DNA of 64,000 bases from JBAIYU01 sp036763085 (lineage in GTDB: Bacteria > Bacillota > Negativicutes > DSM-1736 > Dendrosporobacteraceae): contig NZ_JBAIYU010000007.1 of the NCBI RefSeq assembly GCF_036763085.1, positions 124,001 to 188,000 on the forward strand. The letters run 5' to 3'. Shown here in pieces: positions 17,520 to 26,236 of the stretch. Every line of letters starts with the position of its first letter. Positions within the stretch are counted from its first letter, which is position 1. Made by a program: the position numbers and the translations under genes. The notes under the pieces were generated by a model that saw only the letters and a list, made by a program, of their open reading frames with translations, was not told the DNA's origin and did not search any database.

Positions 17520-18554
17520 TTACGGATAAAAGATAACTTTTCCGGCTCGGCCGTCGCGGGCCAAGGCAATTCCTTGCTGCCATTGGTCTAGGGGAAATTC
17601 ATGAGTAATAGCTGGCTTGATATTTAGTTTTCCGGCAGCCAGCAAATTTTCCATTTGAGTCCATGTTTCAAACATCTTACGGCCATGAATACCAATTATT
17701 TCAGCTTCTTTAAATACGACATCTTTACCTAAATTCAAGTTTACAGATTTACTTGGCAAACCTATTAAAACCATCCTTCCTCCTTTGCGGAGAAAATGAA
17801 ATGATTGTTCATATGCTTGCGCATTGCCAGAAGCCTCAATAATAACATCAACACCAGCAGAGATTTTCTCCATTATAACTTTGGGGATATCGGCTTGCAG
17901 TGCGTTTAAGGTTACTTGAGCGCCCATTCTGCGCGCAGTCTCCAGTCGACTTTCACTAATATCAGTCGCTGTTATAGTGGCAGCTCCAAGAGCCGCCGCC
18001 GAGGCTACAGCAAATAAACCGATAGGGCCACAGCCAATAACAACAACATTGGCACCTGATACTTTGGCCTCATGTACAGCTCGCAAAGCAGTCCCAAGAG
18101 GCTCCATAACTGCACCTAACTCATACGGTATTGCTGTTGGGATTTTGCGCGCACCAATTTCAGGGATTATTGCATACTCGGCAAAACAGCCATTCATATG
18201 AATGCCGAAAAGTTTTAAGTTGCTGCATATATGCTGTTGACCATTAAAACATTGATAACATCTTCCGCAAGGAATATGAGTCTCACTTGCTACTTTATCG
18301 CCGACCTTAACTGTGGTAATGTCACTACCGATAGCTTCCACATCACCACAACATTCATGACCTAATATCAACGGCAGTTTTATATTTGCACCTTGGGCCC
18401 AAGAATTCCAGTCACATATATGCAGATCAGTTCCACACAGAGCTGCCGCCTTAACTCTTATCAGCACATCCCGCGGACCACAATGGGGAATTGCTACCAT
18501 TTTAAATTCTATTTTATCTGGGGCTGTCTTTACCAGAGCCTGCATCAGGTTCAT
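17520..18554 (-). CDS. Zinc-dependent MDR dehydrogenase, threonine/butanediol dehydrogenase-like
   Basis: 344 residues. Catalytic zinc ligands are seen in AALCGTDLHI and GHECCGD, the four structural cysteines in CGRCYQCFNGQQHIC, and the NAD site in VVVIGCGPIGLFA. The C-terminal GRKMFETWTQM...ITHEF matches L-threonine 3-dehydrogenases, while the operon suggests a diol or acetoin-type substrate such as 2,3-butanediol; the sequence alone cannot decide. The ATG at 18554 follows AAAGGAG by eight bases; an upstream GTG (18575) is rejected. An imperfect stem-loop separates it from the MFS gene. Confidence 0.85.
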   Translation of the reverse strand: MNLMQALVKTAPDKIEFKMVAIPHCGPRDVLIRVKAAALCGTDLHICDWNSWAQGANIKLPLILGHECCGDVEAIGSDITTVKVGDKVASETHIPCGRCYQCFNGQQHICSNLKLFGIHMNGCFAEYAIIPEIGARKIPTAIPYELGAVMEPLGTALRAVHEAKVSGANVVVIGCGPIGLFAVASAAALGAATITATDISESRLETARRMGAQVTLNALQADIPKVIMEKISAGVDVIIEASGNAQAYEQSFHFLRKGGRMVLIGLPSKSVNLNLGKDVVFKEAEIIGIHGRKMFETWTQMENLLAAGKLNIKPAITHEFPLDQWQQGIALARDGRAGKVIFYP

Positions 18555-18613
18555 AGCATTACTCCTTTCAGACACATTACTACCGCCACAAATAAAACCA
18601 CAATTTTTAAGAA

Positions 18614-18673
18614 GCTAAGACTGCCACATAGTGTACTTACACAGCACAGTAAAGCACATGCAGCAGCCTTAGC
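18614..18673 (-). other. Intercistronic stem-loop between the MFS and dehydrogenase genes
   Basis: GCTAAG at one end pairs with CTTAGC at the other, with CTGC/GCAG and CAT/ATG inside and small internal loops. No T-run follows. It may protect or mark mRNA ends within the operon. Confidence 0.4.
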
Positions 18674-18697
18674 ACTTTCAACTAATATATCGCTGAA

Positions 18698-19981
18698 CTA
18701 CTTGCTAGTGGGAAGGGTTTTACGTAGGGTAAGTATCAGCAAGCCGGCAACTGCAAGGGAAAATGCTAAGTATATATAGGCCCATTGGAAGGAACCTGTC
18801 ATATCTTTAATAAAACCAGTTAAATATGGGCCAAGCCAGCCGCCGGTATTGCCAACCGAGTTAATTAAGCCAACTGCCCCCGCAGCCGCTGGTCCAGATA
18901 GGAAGGAGGTCGGATAAGTCCACCATACGCCCATCCCTACATATACGCCGATAGCACTGACACAAACAAGCACTAAGCTCATTATAGGATCAGTTACGAA
19001 TGGGCCAAGCCCCATCCCAATGGCCCCTATAAACATCGGAATCGCAACATGCCAGCGTTTTTCGCCAGTACGCGAAGACGAATTGCCTACCAATATAAAG
19101 CCAATCAGCGTAATTGTCATAGGGATAACTATGACCCAGCCGATAGCGGCATTAGACCAGCCAGACACTGACTTGAGTACCGTCGGCATCCAGAAATTGA
19201 AGCCCCAGAAACCAGTTATCCACATAAAGTAGATTAAGCATAATTTAAGAACTTCTTTATCACTAAAAGCTTGCCAAACTGTATATTTTTTAGCTGAATT
19301 TTTAGCAGCAATTTCCTTATCATAATCATCAGTGATTTTTTGTTTCTCTTCTGCTGTAAGCCATTTAGCATCTTTAGGCCAATCCTTAAGCCAATAAAGT
19401 ATGATTATTCCGAAAACTACAGCTGGAATTGCTTCAAGGAAAAATAGCACCTGCCAGCCTTTCATACCAAACAGCGGCGTACCCAGCAGCCAGCCGGCTA
19501 AAGGTGATCCAATGATTGCTGCAACCAATAGCGACGTAAGCATTACAGATATAGCCTGAGGGCGTTCCTCAGCATTGAACCAACGGGGAATAACTACAGC
19601 ATACACCACCGGATAAAAACTAGCTTCGGCAGCCCCTAGAAGGAATCGATAAATATAAAACTCCATTTCCGTTGTCATAAAAGCCATTAGACCACAGACA
19701 ATACCCCAGCTTATCATAATCCTAGCAGTCCAGACCCTCGGACTCCAGCGCTCGGCAATTAATGCACCAGGTACTTCGAAGAGAATATATCCTAGAAAAA
19801 ATATCCCTGCGCCCATTCCAAAGATTTGAGCGGTAAACCCCATGTCTTTATTCATTGTCAGTGCCGCATATGCTACATTGACTCGGTCAAGATAGGCAAT
19901 AACCGAAGCAAGGAACAACGGTACAATTATATTGATATACTTCCGGCGCTTTAAACTCCCAACAATAGCCGAATTATCCAC
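18698..19981 (-). CDS. MFS transporter, anion:cation symporter (ACS) type
   Basis: 427 residues with about 12 membrane helices. The N-terminal motif AYLDRVNVAYAALTMNKDMG and the RWFNAEERPQAI loop are characteristic of the ACS family, which carries organic anions such as tartrate, hexuronates or phthalate. The central cytoplasmic loop (about 195-235) is charged. GTG start at 19981 follows AAGGAGGG by eight bases. Placed between two dehydrogenases of the aco operon, it probably imports the substrate; acetoin itself would not need this family, so another substrate should be considered. Confidence 0.88.
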   Translation of the reverse strand: MDNSAIVGSLKRRKYINIIVPLFLASVIAYLDRVNVAYAALTMNKDMGFTAQIFGMGAGIFFLGYILFEVPGALIAERWSPRVWTARIMISWGIVCGLMAFMTTEMEFYIYRFLLGAAEASFYPVVYAVVIPRWFNAEERPQAISVMLTSLLVAAIIGSPLAGWLLGTPLFGMKGWQVLFFLEAIPAVVFGIIILYWLKDWPKDAKWLTAEEKQKITDDYDKEIAAKNSAKKYTVWQAFSDKEVLKLCLIYFMWITGFWGFNFWMPTVLKSVSGWSNAAIGWVIVIPMTITLIGFILVGNSSSRTGEKRWHVAIPMFIGAIGMGLGPFVTDPIMSLVLVCVSAIGVYVGMGVWWTYPTSFLSGPAAAGAVGLINSVGNTGGWLGPYLTGFIKDMTGSFQWAYIYLAFSLAVAGLLILTLRKTLPTSK

Positions 19982-20061
19982 TAATTTTCCCTCCTTTTTT
20001 CCTCATCAGCTTAGCCCGTAGCATTCTTCTGCCGATAATCCTCCTCCTTTTCCCCTATTCT

Positions 20062-20808
20062 TCAGTCCATCATTAGACCGCCATCAACATCCATTATTTC
20101 CCCGGTAATAAATGATGCTCTGTCAGAAACTAAGAAGCAGGCAGCTGCTGCTACTTCTTCGGGGCGGGCAGCCCGTCGAAGCGGGATCATCCCAACAATA
20201 TTCTGCCGATTCTCCTCTGACATAAGAGATGTCATATCGGTGTCAGTAAGTGCAGGCGACAAGGCGTTAATGTTTATGTTATAGGGTGCTGCTTCACGAG
20301 CGATGGTTTTAGTAAAGGCAATAACTGCCCCTTTGGAAGCAGCGTAGCAGGAATTTCCCAGCAGACCTCCCCCTCTTTTACCTGCAACAGACGCGATATT
20401 TAAGATTTTTCCGTTGCTTTGCTTCATCATCAGCGGCAATACAGCCTGACAGCAAAGGAACACGCCTTTTGCATTAACACCCATTACTCGCTCCCATTCG
20501 TCCTCCGTAATAGACGTAACTGGTCCAGTCTGAACAATCCCGGCATTGTTAATTAGAATATCTAGTTGACCGAACTCGGCTATAGTTTGTTCAATCATAC
20601 TTCTCACAGAGTTGGCATCACTAACATCTGCCGATACAGCAATGGCCGCTCTGCCAGCAGCCGTAATTTCAGCTGCTGCTAAGTTTGCTCTTTCTCCATT
20701 TATATCACTGATTACAACTTTTACTCCTTCATCGGCCAGCTCCTTACTAATAGCCAACCCTATCCCCCGCGCACCGCCTGTAACAATCGCCACTCGTTTT
20801 CTCGGCAT
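20062..20808 (-). CDS. Short-chain dehydrogenase/reductase (FabG/acetoin-reductase-like)
   Basis: 248 residues of classical SDR: cofactor motif TGGARGIGLA (about 10-19), NNAG, the catalytic Ser in IASVAG, and YAASK. Asp at the end of strand 2 (VVISDINGERA) indicates NAD(H) preference. The family includes diacetyl/acetoin reductases, 2,3-butanediol dehydrogenases and ketoacyl-ACP reductases; the aco context favours a role in converting a vicinal diol or hydroxy-ketone. ATG at 20808 follows GGAGGAG. It lies 18 bases after acoB. Confidence 0.88.
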   Translation of the reverse strand: MPRKRVAIVTGGARGIGLAISKELADEGVKVVISDINGERANLAAAEITAAGRAAIAVSADVSDANSVRSMIEQTIAEFGQLDILINNAGIVQTGPVTSITEDEWERVMGVNAKGVFLCCQAVLPLMMKQSNGKILNIASVAGKRGGGLLGNSCYAASKGAVIAFTKTIAREAAPYNININALSPALTDTDMTSLMSEENRQNIVGMIPLRRAARPEEVAAAACFLVSDRASFITGEIMDVDGGLMMD

Positions 20809-20826
20809 TCTTACTCCTCCTCGAAT

Positions 20827-21801
20827 TTACCGACAAACGCTTTCTATTGCTTTTTCAATATCCAGACTCTCTATCTTAACAAGCTTCTCTAATGCTGGAC
20901 TAAAAGGCACAGGTACAAATGGCGCTCCTACTCTTACAATTGGAGCATCCAAGTAATCCAGCATTTCCTCGGCAGCCATAGCCGATATTTCAGCGCCTAC
21001 CCCACCAGTACAGATTGCCTCATGTACAATAACCAATCTCTTGGTCTTAGCTAGTGATTTAAATATTGTCTCTTTGTCAACTGGAGATATTGTCCTGAGA
21101 TCAATCGCCTCAGCTTTAATACCTTTTTGAACTAAACTATCTACAGCTTTAATGACCTTGTTCATAACTAATGAATAGGAGACAACCGTTACATCAGTTC
21201 CTTCCCTTACCACTTTGGCCTTGCCGATTGGTACAATGACATCACCATCCGGCACTGGCCCCTTTGTTGCAAACAGCGCTTTATGTTCGAAATATAATAC
21301 GGGGTCTTCACTACGGATAGCAGCTTTTAGCAGACCTTTAGCATCTGCTGGATTTGATGGAATTACTACTTTTAGTCCGGGTACATGCATAAACCATGCC
21401 TCTAAACTCTGAGAATGCTGAGCTGCTGCGGATCGTATGATCCCATCTGGTGCACGTAGTACCAGCGGCATAGAGCATTGCCCGCCAAACATATAGCGAA
21501 CCTTGGCCATTTGGTTGACCACTTCATCCATCGCGACTGTAATGAAATCAGCAAAGTGCATATCTACTACTGGTCTAGCACCTGCTAAAGCCGCACCTAC
21601 CCCAGCACCAACAATTGCAGTTTCTGATATAGGTGTGTCGATAACTCGGTCTAATCCAAACTTTTGCGGCAACCCTTTAAACTGCCCAAATATACCGCCC
21701 TGTCTGGCTATATCTTCGCCCATTACAAACACTCGCGAGTCTCGTTCCATTTCTTCGCTCATAGCTTCCAGAGTAGCTTCCGAAAAAGTTATTTCACGCA
21801 T
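20827..21801 (-). CDS. acoB: Acetoin dehydrogenase-type E1 component, beta subunit
   Basis: 324 residues, with the transketolase-like beta-subunit layout: N-terminal EATLEAMSEEMERDSRVFVMGEDI region, then ADFITVAMDEVVNQMAK and the LRAPDGIIRSAAAQHSQSLE segment that contacts the alpha subunit's cofactor, and a C-terminal domain with VHEAICTGGVGAEI. With AcoA it forms the ThDP-dependent E1 that cleaves acetoin to acetaldehyde plus a hydroxyethyl group passed to E2. It overlaps acoA by eight bases, indicating coupled translation. Closely related subunits act on pyruvate or branched-chain ketoacids; the operon setting supports acetoin. Confidence 0.9.
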   Translation of the reverse strand: MREITFSEATLEAMSEEMERDSRVFVMGEDIARQGGIFGQFKGLPQKFGLDRVIDTPISETAIVGAGVGAALAGARPVVDMHFADFITVAMDEVVNQMAKVRYMFGGQCSMPLVLRAPDGIIRSAAAQHSQSLEAWFMHVPGLKVVIPSNPADAKGLLKAAIRSEDPVLYFEHKALFATKGPVPDGDVIVPIGKAKVVREGTDVTVVSYSLVMNKVIKAVDSLVQKGIKAEAIDLRTISPVDKETIFKSLAKTKRLVIVHEAICTGGVGAEISAMAAEEMLDYLDAPIVRVGAPFVPVPFSPALEKLVKIESLDIEKAIESVCR

Positions 21802-22780
21802 TGAGCTTCACCCCTTCTTCAGCATAAAGATCGTCAAACAGTTCACTAACGTCGGGGTACTGCGCTGCCCGCGCTTTTTCCACAGACTGCTCAACCAGGC
21901 TTATTGTTTCAGTCATTACTTCGTCAAGTTGAGACTGCTTCACCAGTTTTTCTTTTATACTTAGTTCAGCCAGACGTTTAATGGGATCATTATTCGCAAA
22001 TTGAACTTCTACTTCGGCTTTAGCACGATATAATTCAGGATCACCTACGTAATGACCCTTGATGCGATAGGTCTTGCATTCGAGCAGTACTGGACCATTG
22101 CCGCTGCGAATCCAGGTAATTAGTTCTTTTGCAGCTTTATAGACTTCCAAGACTGAATTACCATCCACTATTCTTGACGGCATTCCATAGCCTATCGCGC
22201 GTACGGCAATATCCTCTACCGCTGTAGTGCTGCGGTATGGAGTAGTTGATGCATATTGATTATTTTCACAGACAAACAACACTGGGAGTTTCCACGCTGC
22301 CGCCATATTTAAGGCCTCATGAAAAGTACCACGATTTGAGGCTCCATCCCCGAAAAAGCAAACTGCAACATCATCGCGTTTCATTATCTTTCCGGCTAAA
22401 GCGGCCCCTACCGCCAAATTATAACCGCCGCCAACTACACCATTTGCCCCTAACATGCCTATCGAAAAATCGGCAATATGCATTGATCCGCCTTTTCCTT
22501 TACAGTAACCATCTTTTTTTCCAAAAAGCTCTGCCATCATACGATATATGTCTGCACCTTTGGCGATACAATGTCCATGCCCACGATGTGTACTAGTAAT
22601 AAAATCAGTCTTGCGCAGGTTTTCGCAGACGCCTACGGCAATTGCCTCTTCACCAACATATAGATGGACAAATCCAGGTAATTCACTAGCTAGAAATAAT
22701 TCTTGAGCCTTCTCTTCAAATATTCGGATTTTGACCATCTGGCGATACAAACGGAGTAATAACTCTGTATCGTAAGACAC
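21794..22780 (-). CDS. acoA: Acetoin dehydrogenase-type E1 component, alpha subunit
   Basis: 328 residues. The thiamine diphosphate motif runs from GDGASNRGTFHEALNMAA to the CENN pair about 30 residues later, and THRGHGHCIAKG and GKGGSMHIAD are typical of AcoA. It is the first gene of the operon. Upstream are a matching sigma-54 promoter and an AcoR gene in the same direction. The ATG at 22780 lies after a GGGGGGATTCAAGT stretch that serves as ribosome-binding site. Confidence 0.92.
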   Translation of the reverse strand: MSYDTELLLRLYRQMVKIRIFEEKAQELFLASELPGFVHLYVGEEAIAVGVCENLRKTDFITSTHRGHGHCIAKGADIYRMMAELFGKKDGYCKGKGGSMHIADFSIGMLGANGVVGGGYNLAVGAALAGKIMKRDDVAVCFFGDGASNRGTFHEALNMAAAWKLPVLFVCENNQYASTTPYRSTTAVEDIAVRAIGYGMPSRIVDGNSVLEVYKAAKELITWIRSGNGPVLLECKTYRIKGHYVGDPELYRAKAEVEVQFANNDPIKRLAELSIKEKLVKQSQLDEVMTETISLVEQSVEKARAAQYPDVSELFDDLYAEEGVKLNA

Positions 22781-22836
22781 TTGAATCCCCCCTGTTTGTT
22801 AAAACTAAGTTGTGAAGCTATTTGCTAATTATTTAA

Positions 22837-22853
22837 TGCAAACTTTGTGCCAA
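22837..22853 (-). promoter_or_regulatory. Sigma-54 promoter of the aco operon
   Basis: On the minus strand the sequence reads TTGGCACAAAGTTTGCA. It fits the consensus TGGCAC-N5-TTGC exactly, with GG at -24 (22851-22850) and GC at -12 (22839-22838), about 57 bases upstream of the acoA start. This matches the sigma-54-dependent AcoR encoded next door. Confidence 0.92.
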
Positions 22854-22946
22854 AAAATAAGATGCCAAGAAATAATCTTAGCACCTTTGTTTTCAAGTAC
22901 TTTTCATATTAGTACGAGGTTATAGTCTGATATGCCAAACAGCTGC

Positions 22947-22973
22947 GTTCAAATACTGAACAATGTATGTTCA
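22947..22973. promoter_or_regulatory. Probable AcoR upstream activating site
   Basis: Two overlapping dyads made from the half-site GTTCA/TGAAC: GTTCA-N5-TGAAC (22947-22961) and TGAAC-N7-GTTCA (22957-22973). They lie about 100-125 bases upstream of the sigma-54 promoter, the usual place for an enhancer-binding protein, and just past the acoR stop. Binding by AcoR is inferred. Confidence 0.6.
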
Positions 22974-22981
22974 ATTTTAGA

Positions 22982-24862
22982 TCATTGCTCTTGCTGGTCC
23001 TTCAGTTTGCTGTAGAGGGTGTTTCTTCCGATACCCAATAGCTCTGCAGCCTGCGAAATGTTTCCCTTTGTTTGTTCCAAGGTTTCCCGAATTGCTTTCA
23101 GTTCTATTTCCTTCAATGACATTTTGCGACGTAAGTTCTGCACTGGATTGCTAATAACACCCTGAGGAAGATAATCCGACCCGATAACTTCATCTTGGCA
23201 GATATTTACGGCCCGCTCGATAATGTTTTCCAATTCTCGTATATTACCGGGCCAATCATAGTATCGCAATGCTTCTTTCATTTCAGCTGATAGTTTTTTA
23301 GGCTGCAGATTCATTTGCTCACACATTTTCTGCAAAAATAGTTCTGCTAGAATTACCACATCACCTTGACGCTCGCGCAGCGGTGGTACAAATATTGGGA
23401 AGACATTAAGTCTGTAATACAAGTCCTGCCTAAAATTGCCTTGAGAAACTTCATAACTAAGATTACGATTTGTTGCACAAATGATTCTTACATCAACATC
23501 CAAATAACGCATACCGCCAACGCGGGAAATACGTCTTTCTTGCAATGCCCTTAAAATTTTCACCTGAATATCAAGCGGCATTTCGCCAATTTCATCTAAA
23601 AAGAGTGTTCCACCATGTGCTAGCTCAAATTTTCCTGGCCGTCCCCCACTCTTAGCCCCTGTGAAAGAGCCTTCTTCATAACCAAATAGTTCACTCTCCA
23701 CAATATCCCGCGGCAAGGCCCCACAGTTAATTGCAACAAATGGTCCATCATGCCTGCTGCTAGAGTTATGAATGGCTTGGGCGATAAGTTCTTTGCCTGT
23801 TCCACTCTCGCCCTGAATAAGTACATTGGCTTTCGAATTTGCTGCTATTTTGGCTAATCTTACTGCTTCCATAAGACCTGGGCTTGTTCCAATCAAGTTA
23901 TCAAAACTAAATCTGGCTGTTGCCCCGACCATGCGGTTTACCATTTGTCGTACTCTTTTTATTTCCCGGAAAATATCAATTACGCCATCAAACTCACCCT
24001 GCTCATTGTAAATAGGAATAGCTGTTTTAATAAAGTGCAGTGTTCCTCGTTTCGTCTCAATAACAAACTCACGATCCTGATAACCTCTTTTAGTCTCTAG
24101 CACCTGTAAAACTACAGGCTTAAAGTCACAGAGATCCCGAAGATCTTTACCGATCGCGTCTTTAGCATCAACTTTTAATATCTTTGATCCAATTGGATTT
24201 ATGTAGGTAACAACCCCTGACTTGTTAATCATGAGAAGTCCATCTGAGATTGCATTAACGATTGTCGAGGTGATATGAGAAGATTTTTCTAGCTCTTTTT
24301 GAGCTTTATGATTTTTAAGCAAATTTTCTACAGCTGCGGCAGCCGCAACAACCATTCCAAGGGTATGACAATTAACAAATTCCTGAGGACCTGTGAGACT
24401 AAGCACCCCGATAAGCTCCCCATCAGTCCCCTTTATTGAGGCTGCTGAACACGACCATTTGTGAAAGATTCGGCAGTAGTGTTCACTCCCGGCCACCTGT
24501 ATGGCAGGACAGCCTCTAAGAACAAGACCAATTGCTGTAGTTCCTACTATTTCTTCTGTCAATTGAACCCCTTTTACATAATGAACACCCATATTAGGAC
24601 TGACTGCATCATGCTCTCCTACCACTTCAACTACAAATCCCTGCCGGCTGGCCAAAACAACGACAAATCCTGAACTCTTTACTAAGTCGTATAACTTATT
24701 CATAAACGGGGCTGCAGCTTCAATCAAACCTTTTTGCTCTGACAACAACTCTTCAAGGGCTCTTCCTGTTACTACCGCTCCGCTGTTCCCACATATTGGG
24801 TCAAGGCCACGCTCGCGGCAGCGCTGCTTAGATAAAGCTATCTCATGTTTAGTCAAATCCAT
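22982..24862 (-). CDS. acoR: Sigma-54-dependent transcriptional activator AcoR
   Basis: 626 residues. A GAF-like sensor occupies about 50-190, a PAS domain about 195-315, the AAA+ sigma-54 interaction domain about 325-560 and a Fis-type helix-turn-helix about 585-622 (NISQAAELLGIGRNTLYSKL). Walker A is GESGTGKE and the Walker B region is GGTLFLDEIGEM. The sigma-54-contacting loop reads GSFTGA instead of the common GAFTGA. No receiver domain is present, so it likely responds directly to a ligand such as acetoin. It ends 202 bases before acoA. The ATG follows GGAGTGATAAAAGC. Confidence 0.93.
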   Translation of the reverse strand: MDLTKHEIALSKQRCRERGLDPICGNSGAVVTGRALEELLSEQKGLIEAAAPFMNKLYDLVKSSGFVVVLASRQGFVVEVVGEHDAVSPNMGVHYVKGVQLTEEIVGTTAIGLVLRGCPAIQVAGSEHYCRIFHKWSCSAASIKGTDGELIGVLSLTGPQEFVNCHTLGMVVAAAAAVENLLKNHKAQKELEKSSHITSTIVNAISDGLLMINKSGVVTYINPIGSKILKVDAKDAIGKDLRDLCDFKPVVLQVLETKRGYQDREFVIETKRGTLHFIKTAIPIYNEQGEFDGVIDIFREIKRVRQMVNRMVGATARFSFDNLIGTSPGLMEAVRLAKIAANSKANVLIQGESGTGKELIAQAIHNSSSRHDGPFVAINCGALPRDIVESELFGYEEGSFTGAKSGGRPGKFELAHGGTLFLDEIGEMPLDIQVKILRALQERRISRVGGMRYLDVDVRIICATNRNLSYEVSQGNFRQDLYYRLNVFPIFVPPLRERQGDVVILAELFLQKMCEQMNLQPKKLSAEMKEALRYYDWPGNIRELENIIERAVNICQDEVIGSDYLPQGVISNPVQNLRRKMSLKEIELKAIRETLEQTKGNISQAAELLGIGRNTLYSKLKDQQEQ

Positions 24863-25001
24863 GCTTTTATCACTCCAGCTATTCTGATATACTGCTTTAT
24901 ATTTATAAATGTTTATTCACTGTTTGACCAATTTATCCCGATACACGTCTTGCTTTATAATAATCAAGTCGTCATAAATACTTTACCGCTTTATTGGCAG
25001 T

Positions 25002-25047
25002 AAAAAAGAGCCTAGAAACGAATTAATCGAATCCTAGGCTCTTTTTT
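25002..25047. terminator. Terminator after the PAS-GGDEF gene
   Basis: AAAAAGAGCCTAG pairs with CTAGGCTCTTTTT across an 18-base loop; the A-run gives the minus-strand transcript a T-run. It also faces acoR's upstream region. Confidence 0.75.
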
Positions 25048-25082
25048 AGTATTGTAATAATAGTAGCTAGTTTAAAACTATA

Positions 25083-26048
25083 TTATCTCCTACGGAGTGA
25101 ATGACGACGTTCAGAAACTTTACTAGTAAGAGTAGTATTTACTGGACTACTCAAAGCACAATTATTATCCGGTTCTTTACTTACTGATAATGCCGCCTTT
25201 GTGGCTCGTTCGATAATATAATCAATCGTATCATAGCTTTGCATCGACGCAGTACCAACCGCTACAGCAACATGAAGGGTTTCACTATCAATGCTTACGC
25301 CTGACTCTGAAACTAAAAGCTTAACTTTTTCGGCTAGCATCAACAGTCTGCTCTTATTTGAGCTTTCTACGACAGCAATAAAACTCGCACCATGCCACCT
25401 ACCCACTATATTTGGATTTTTGATGACGGCTTCCAAAGTTTTAGCAACCATTTTGAGTATTTTATCGGCATTAGCAACTCCATATAACTCATTGACTTTT
25501 CGGAATCCGAGAATATTAATATATAAAATACCGAACGGTTCATTTGCTGCGCTAGCTTCATTTAACATTTTTTGCAGCCTGCTTTGTAAGTATTGTTTAC
25601 TAACCAACTCAGTAAGAGAGTCAATATAAGCAGCTTTCGTTAACGCTTTAACCTTATCACCGCCGAGTTTTCGCTGCGAGCTATCTGATATTAATTCGAT
25701 AACACCTATTATATTATTATCAGCATCATAAACTGGAAAAGTTCTAACTGTTACGGAAACTCTATGTCCTTCCCGATGAAGAATAAATACCTCAGTTTCA
25801 GGCTGCTGACTTTCTTGTAGGGCAAGTGTAACTGGGCATTGCTCTCCACAGATTTTTTCACCAGACAGATTAATATGAGAAATTATCTGACAGCATTTCT
25901 GATTTATGGCTTCCTCTAATCGATAGCCAGAAAGCTTCTCACATCCGCGATTCCAATAAATTATATTCTTATTCGAATCGACGAAGTAGACACCTTCATC
26001 AATATAGTTAAAAACGTTTTTTATCATAGCTCTAAAATAGTCATGCAT
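25083..26048 (-). CDS. PAS-GGDEF protein with degenerate active site
   Basis: 321 residues. A PAS domain occupies about 8-125 (IDEGVYFVDSNKNIIYWNRG, ending with a PAC-like GVIELISDSSQRK) and a GGDEF-type fold about 140-300. The signature is GRWHGASFIAV in place of RxGGDEF, so diguanylate cyclase activity is very unlikely; such proteins can bind c-di-GMP or GTP as receptors or act as adaptors. No RxxD inhibitory site is evident. The ATG at 26048 follows GAAGGAGG. Monogenic, with its own terminator. Confidence 0.85.
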   Translation of the reverse strand: MHDYFRAMIKNVFNYIDEGVYFVDSNKNIIYWNRGCEKLSGYRLEEAINQKCCQIISHINLSGEKICGEQCPVTLALQESQQPETEVFILHREGHRVSVTVRTFPVYDADNNIIGVIELISDSSQRKLGGDKVKALTKAAYIDSLTELVSKQYLQSRLQKMLNEASAANEPFGILYINILGFRKVNELYGVANADKILKMVAKTLEAVIKNPNIVGRWHGASFIAVVESSNKSRLLMLAEKVKLLVSESGVSIDSETLHVAVAVGTASMQSYDTIDYIIERATKAALSVSKEPDNNCALSSPVNTTLTSKVSERRHSLRRR

Positions 26049-26179
26049 ATTTTTGTGCCTCCTTCGATTTGTAGTTTTCTACAGTTTCTAAGGAGGCTTT
26101 ATTTTTTCCTGCTTAGTAACAACTATTAATGAACTTTTTATATTATTAGATCGTCTGCTAGTGTTATATAAACAAAAAA

Positions 26180-26212
26180 ACTCAACACACCTAAGATCTA
26201 GTTATGTTGAGT
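26180..26212 (-). terminator. Terminator after the EamA transporter gene
   Basis: ACTCAACA / TGTTGAGT stem with a long loop and seven T residues on the minus strand. Confidence 0.65.
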
Positions 26213-26236
26213 AAAGTTTATTCTATGAAACGCGAA

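Noticed and set aside
22860..22885. Second TTGGCAT sequence near the aco promoter as another sigma-54 site
   Set aside because: It has no GC at the -12 position with correct spacing.
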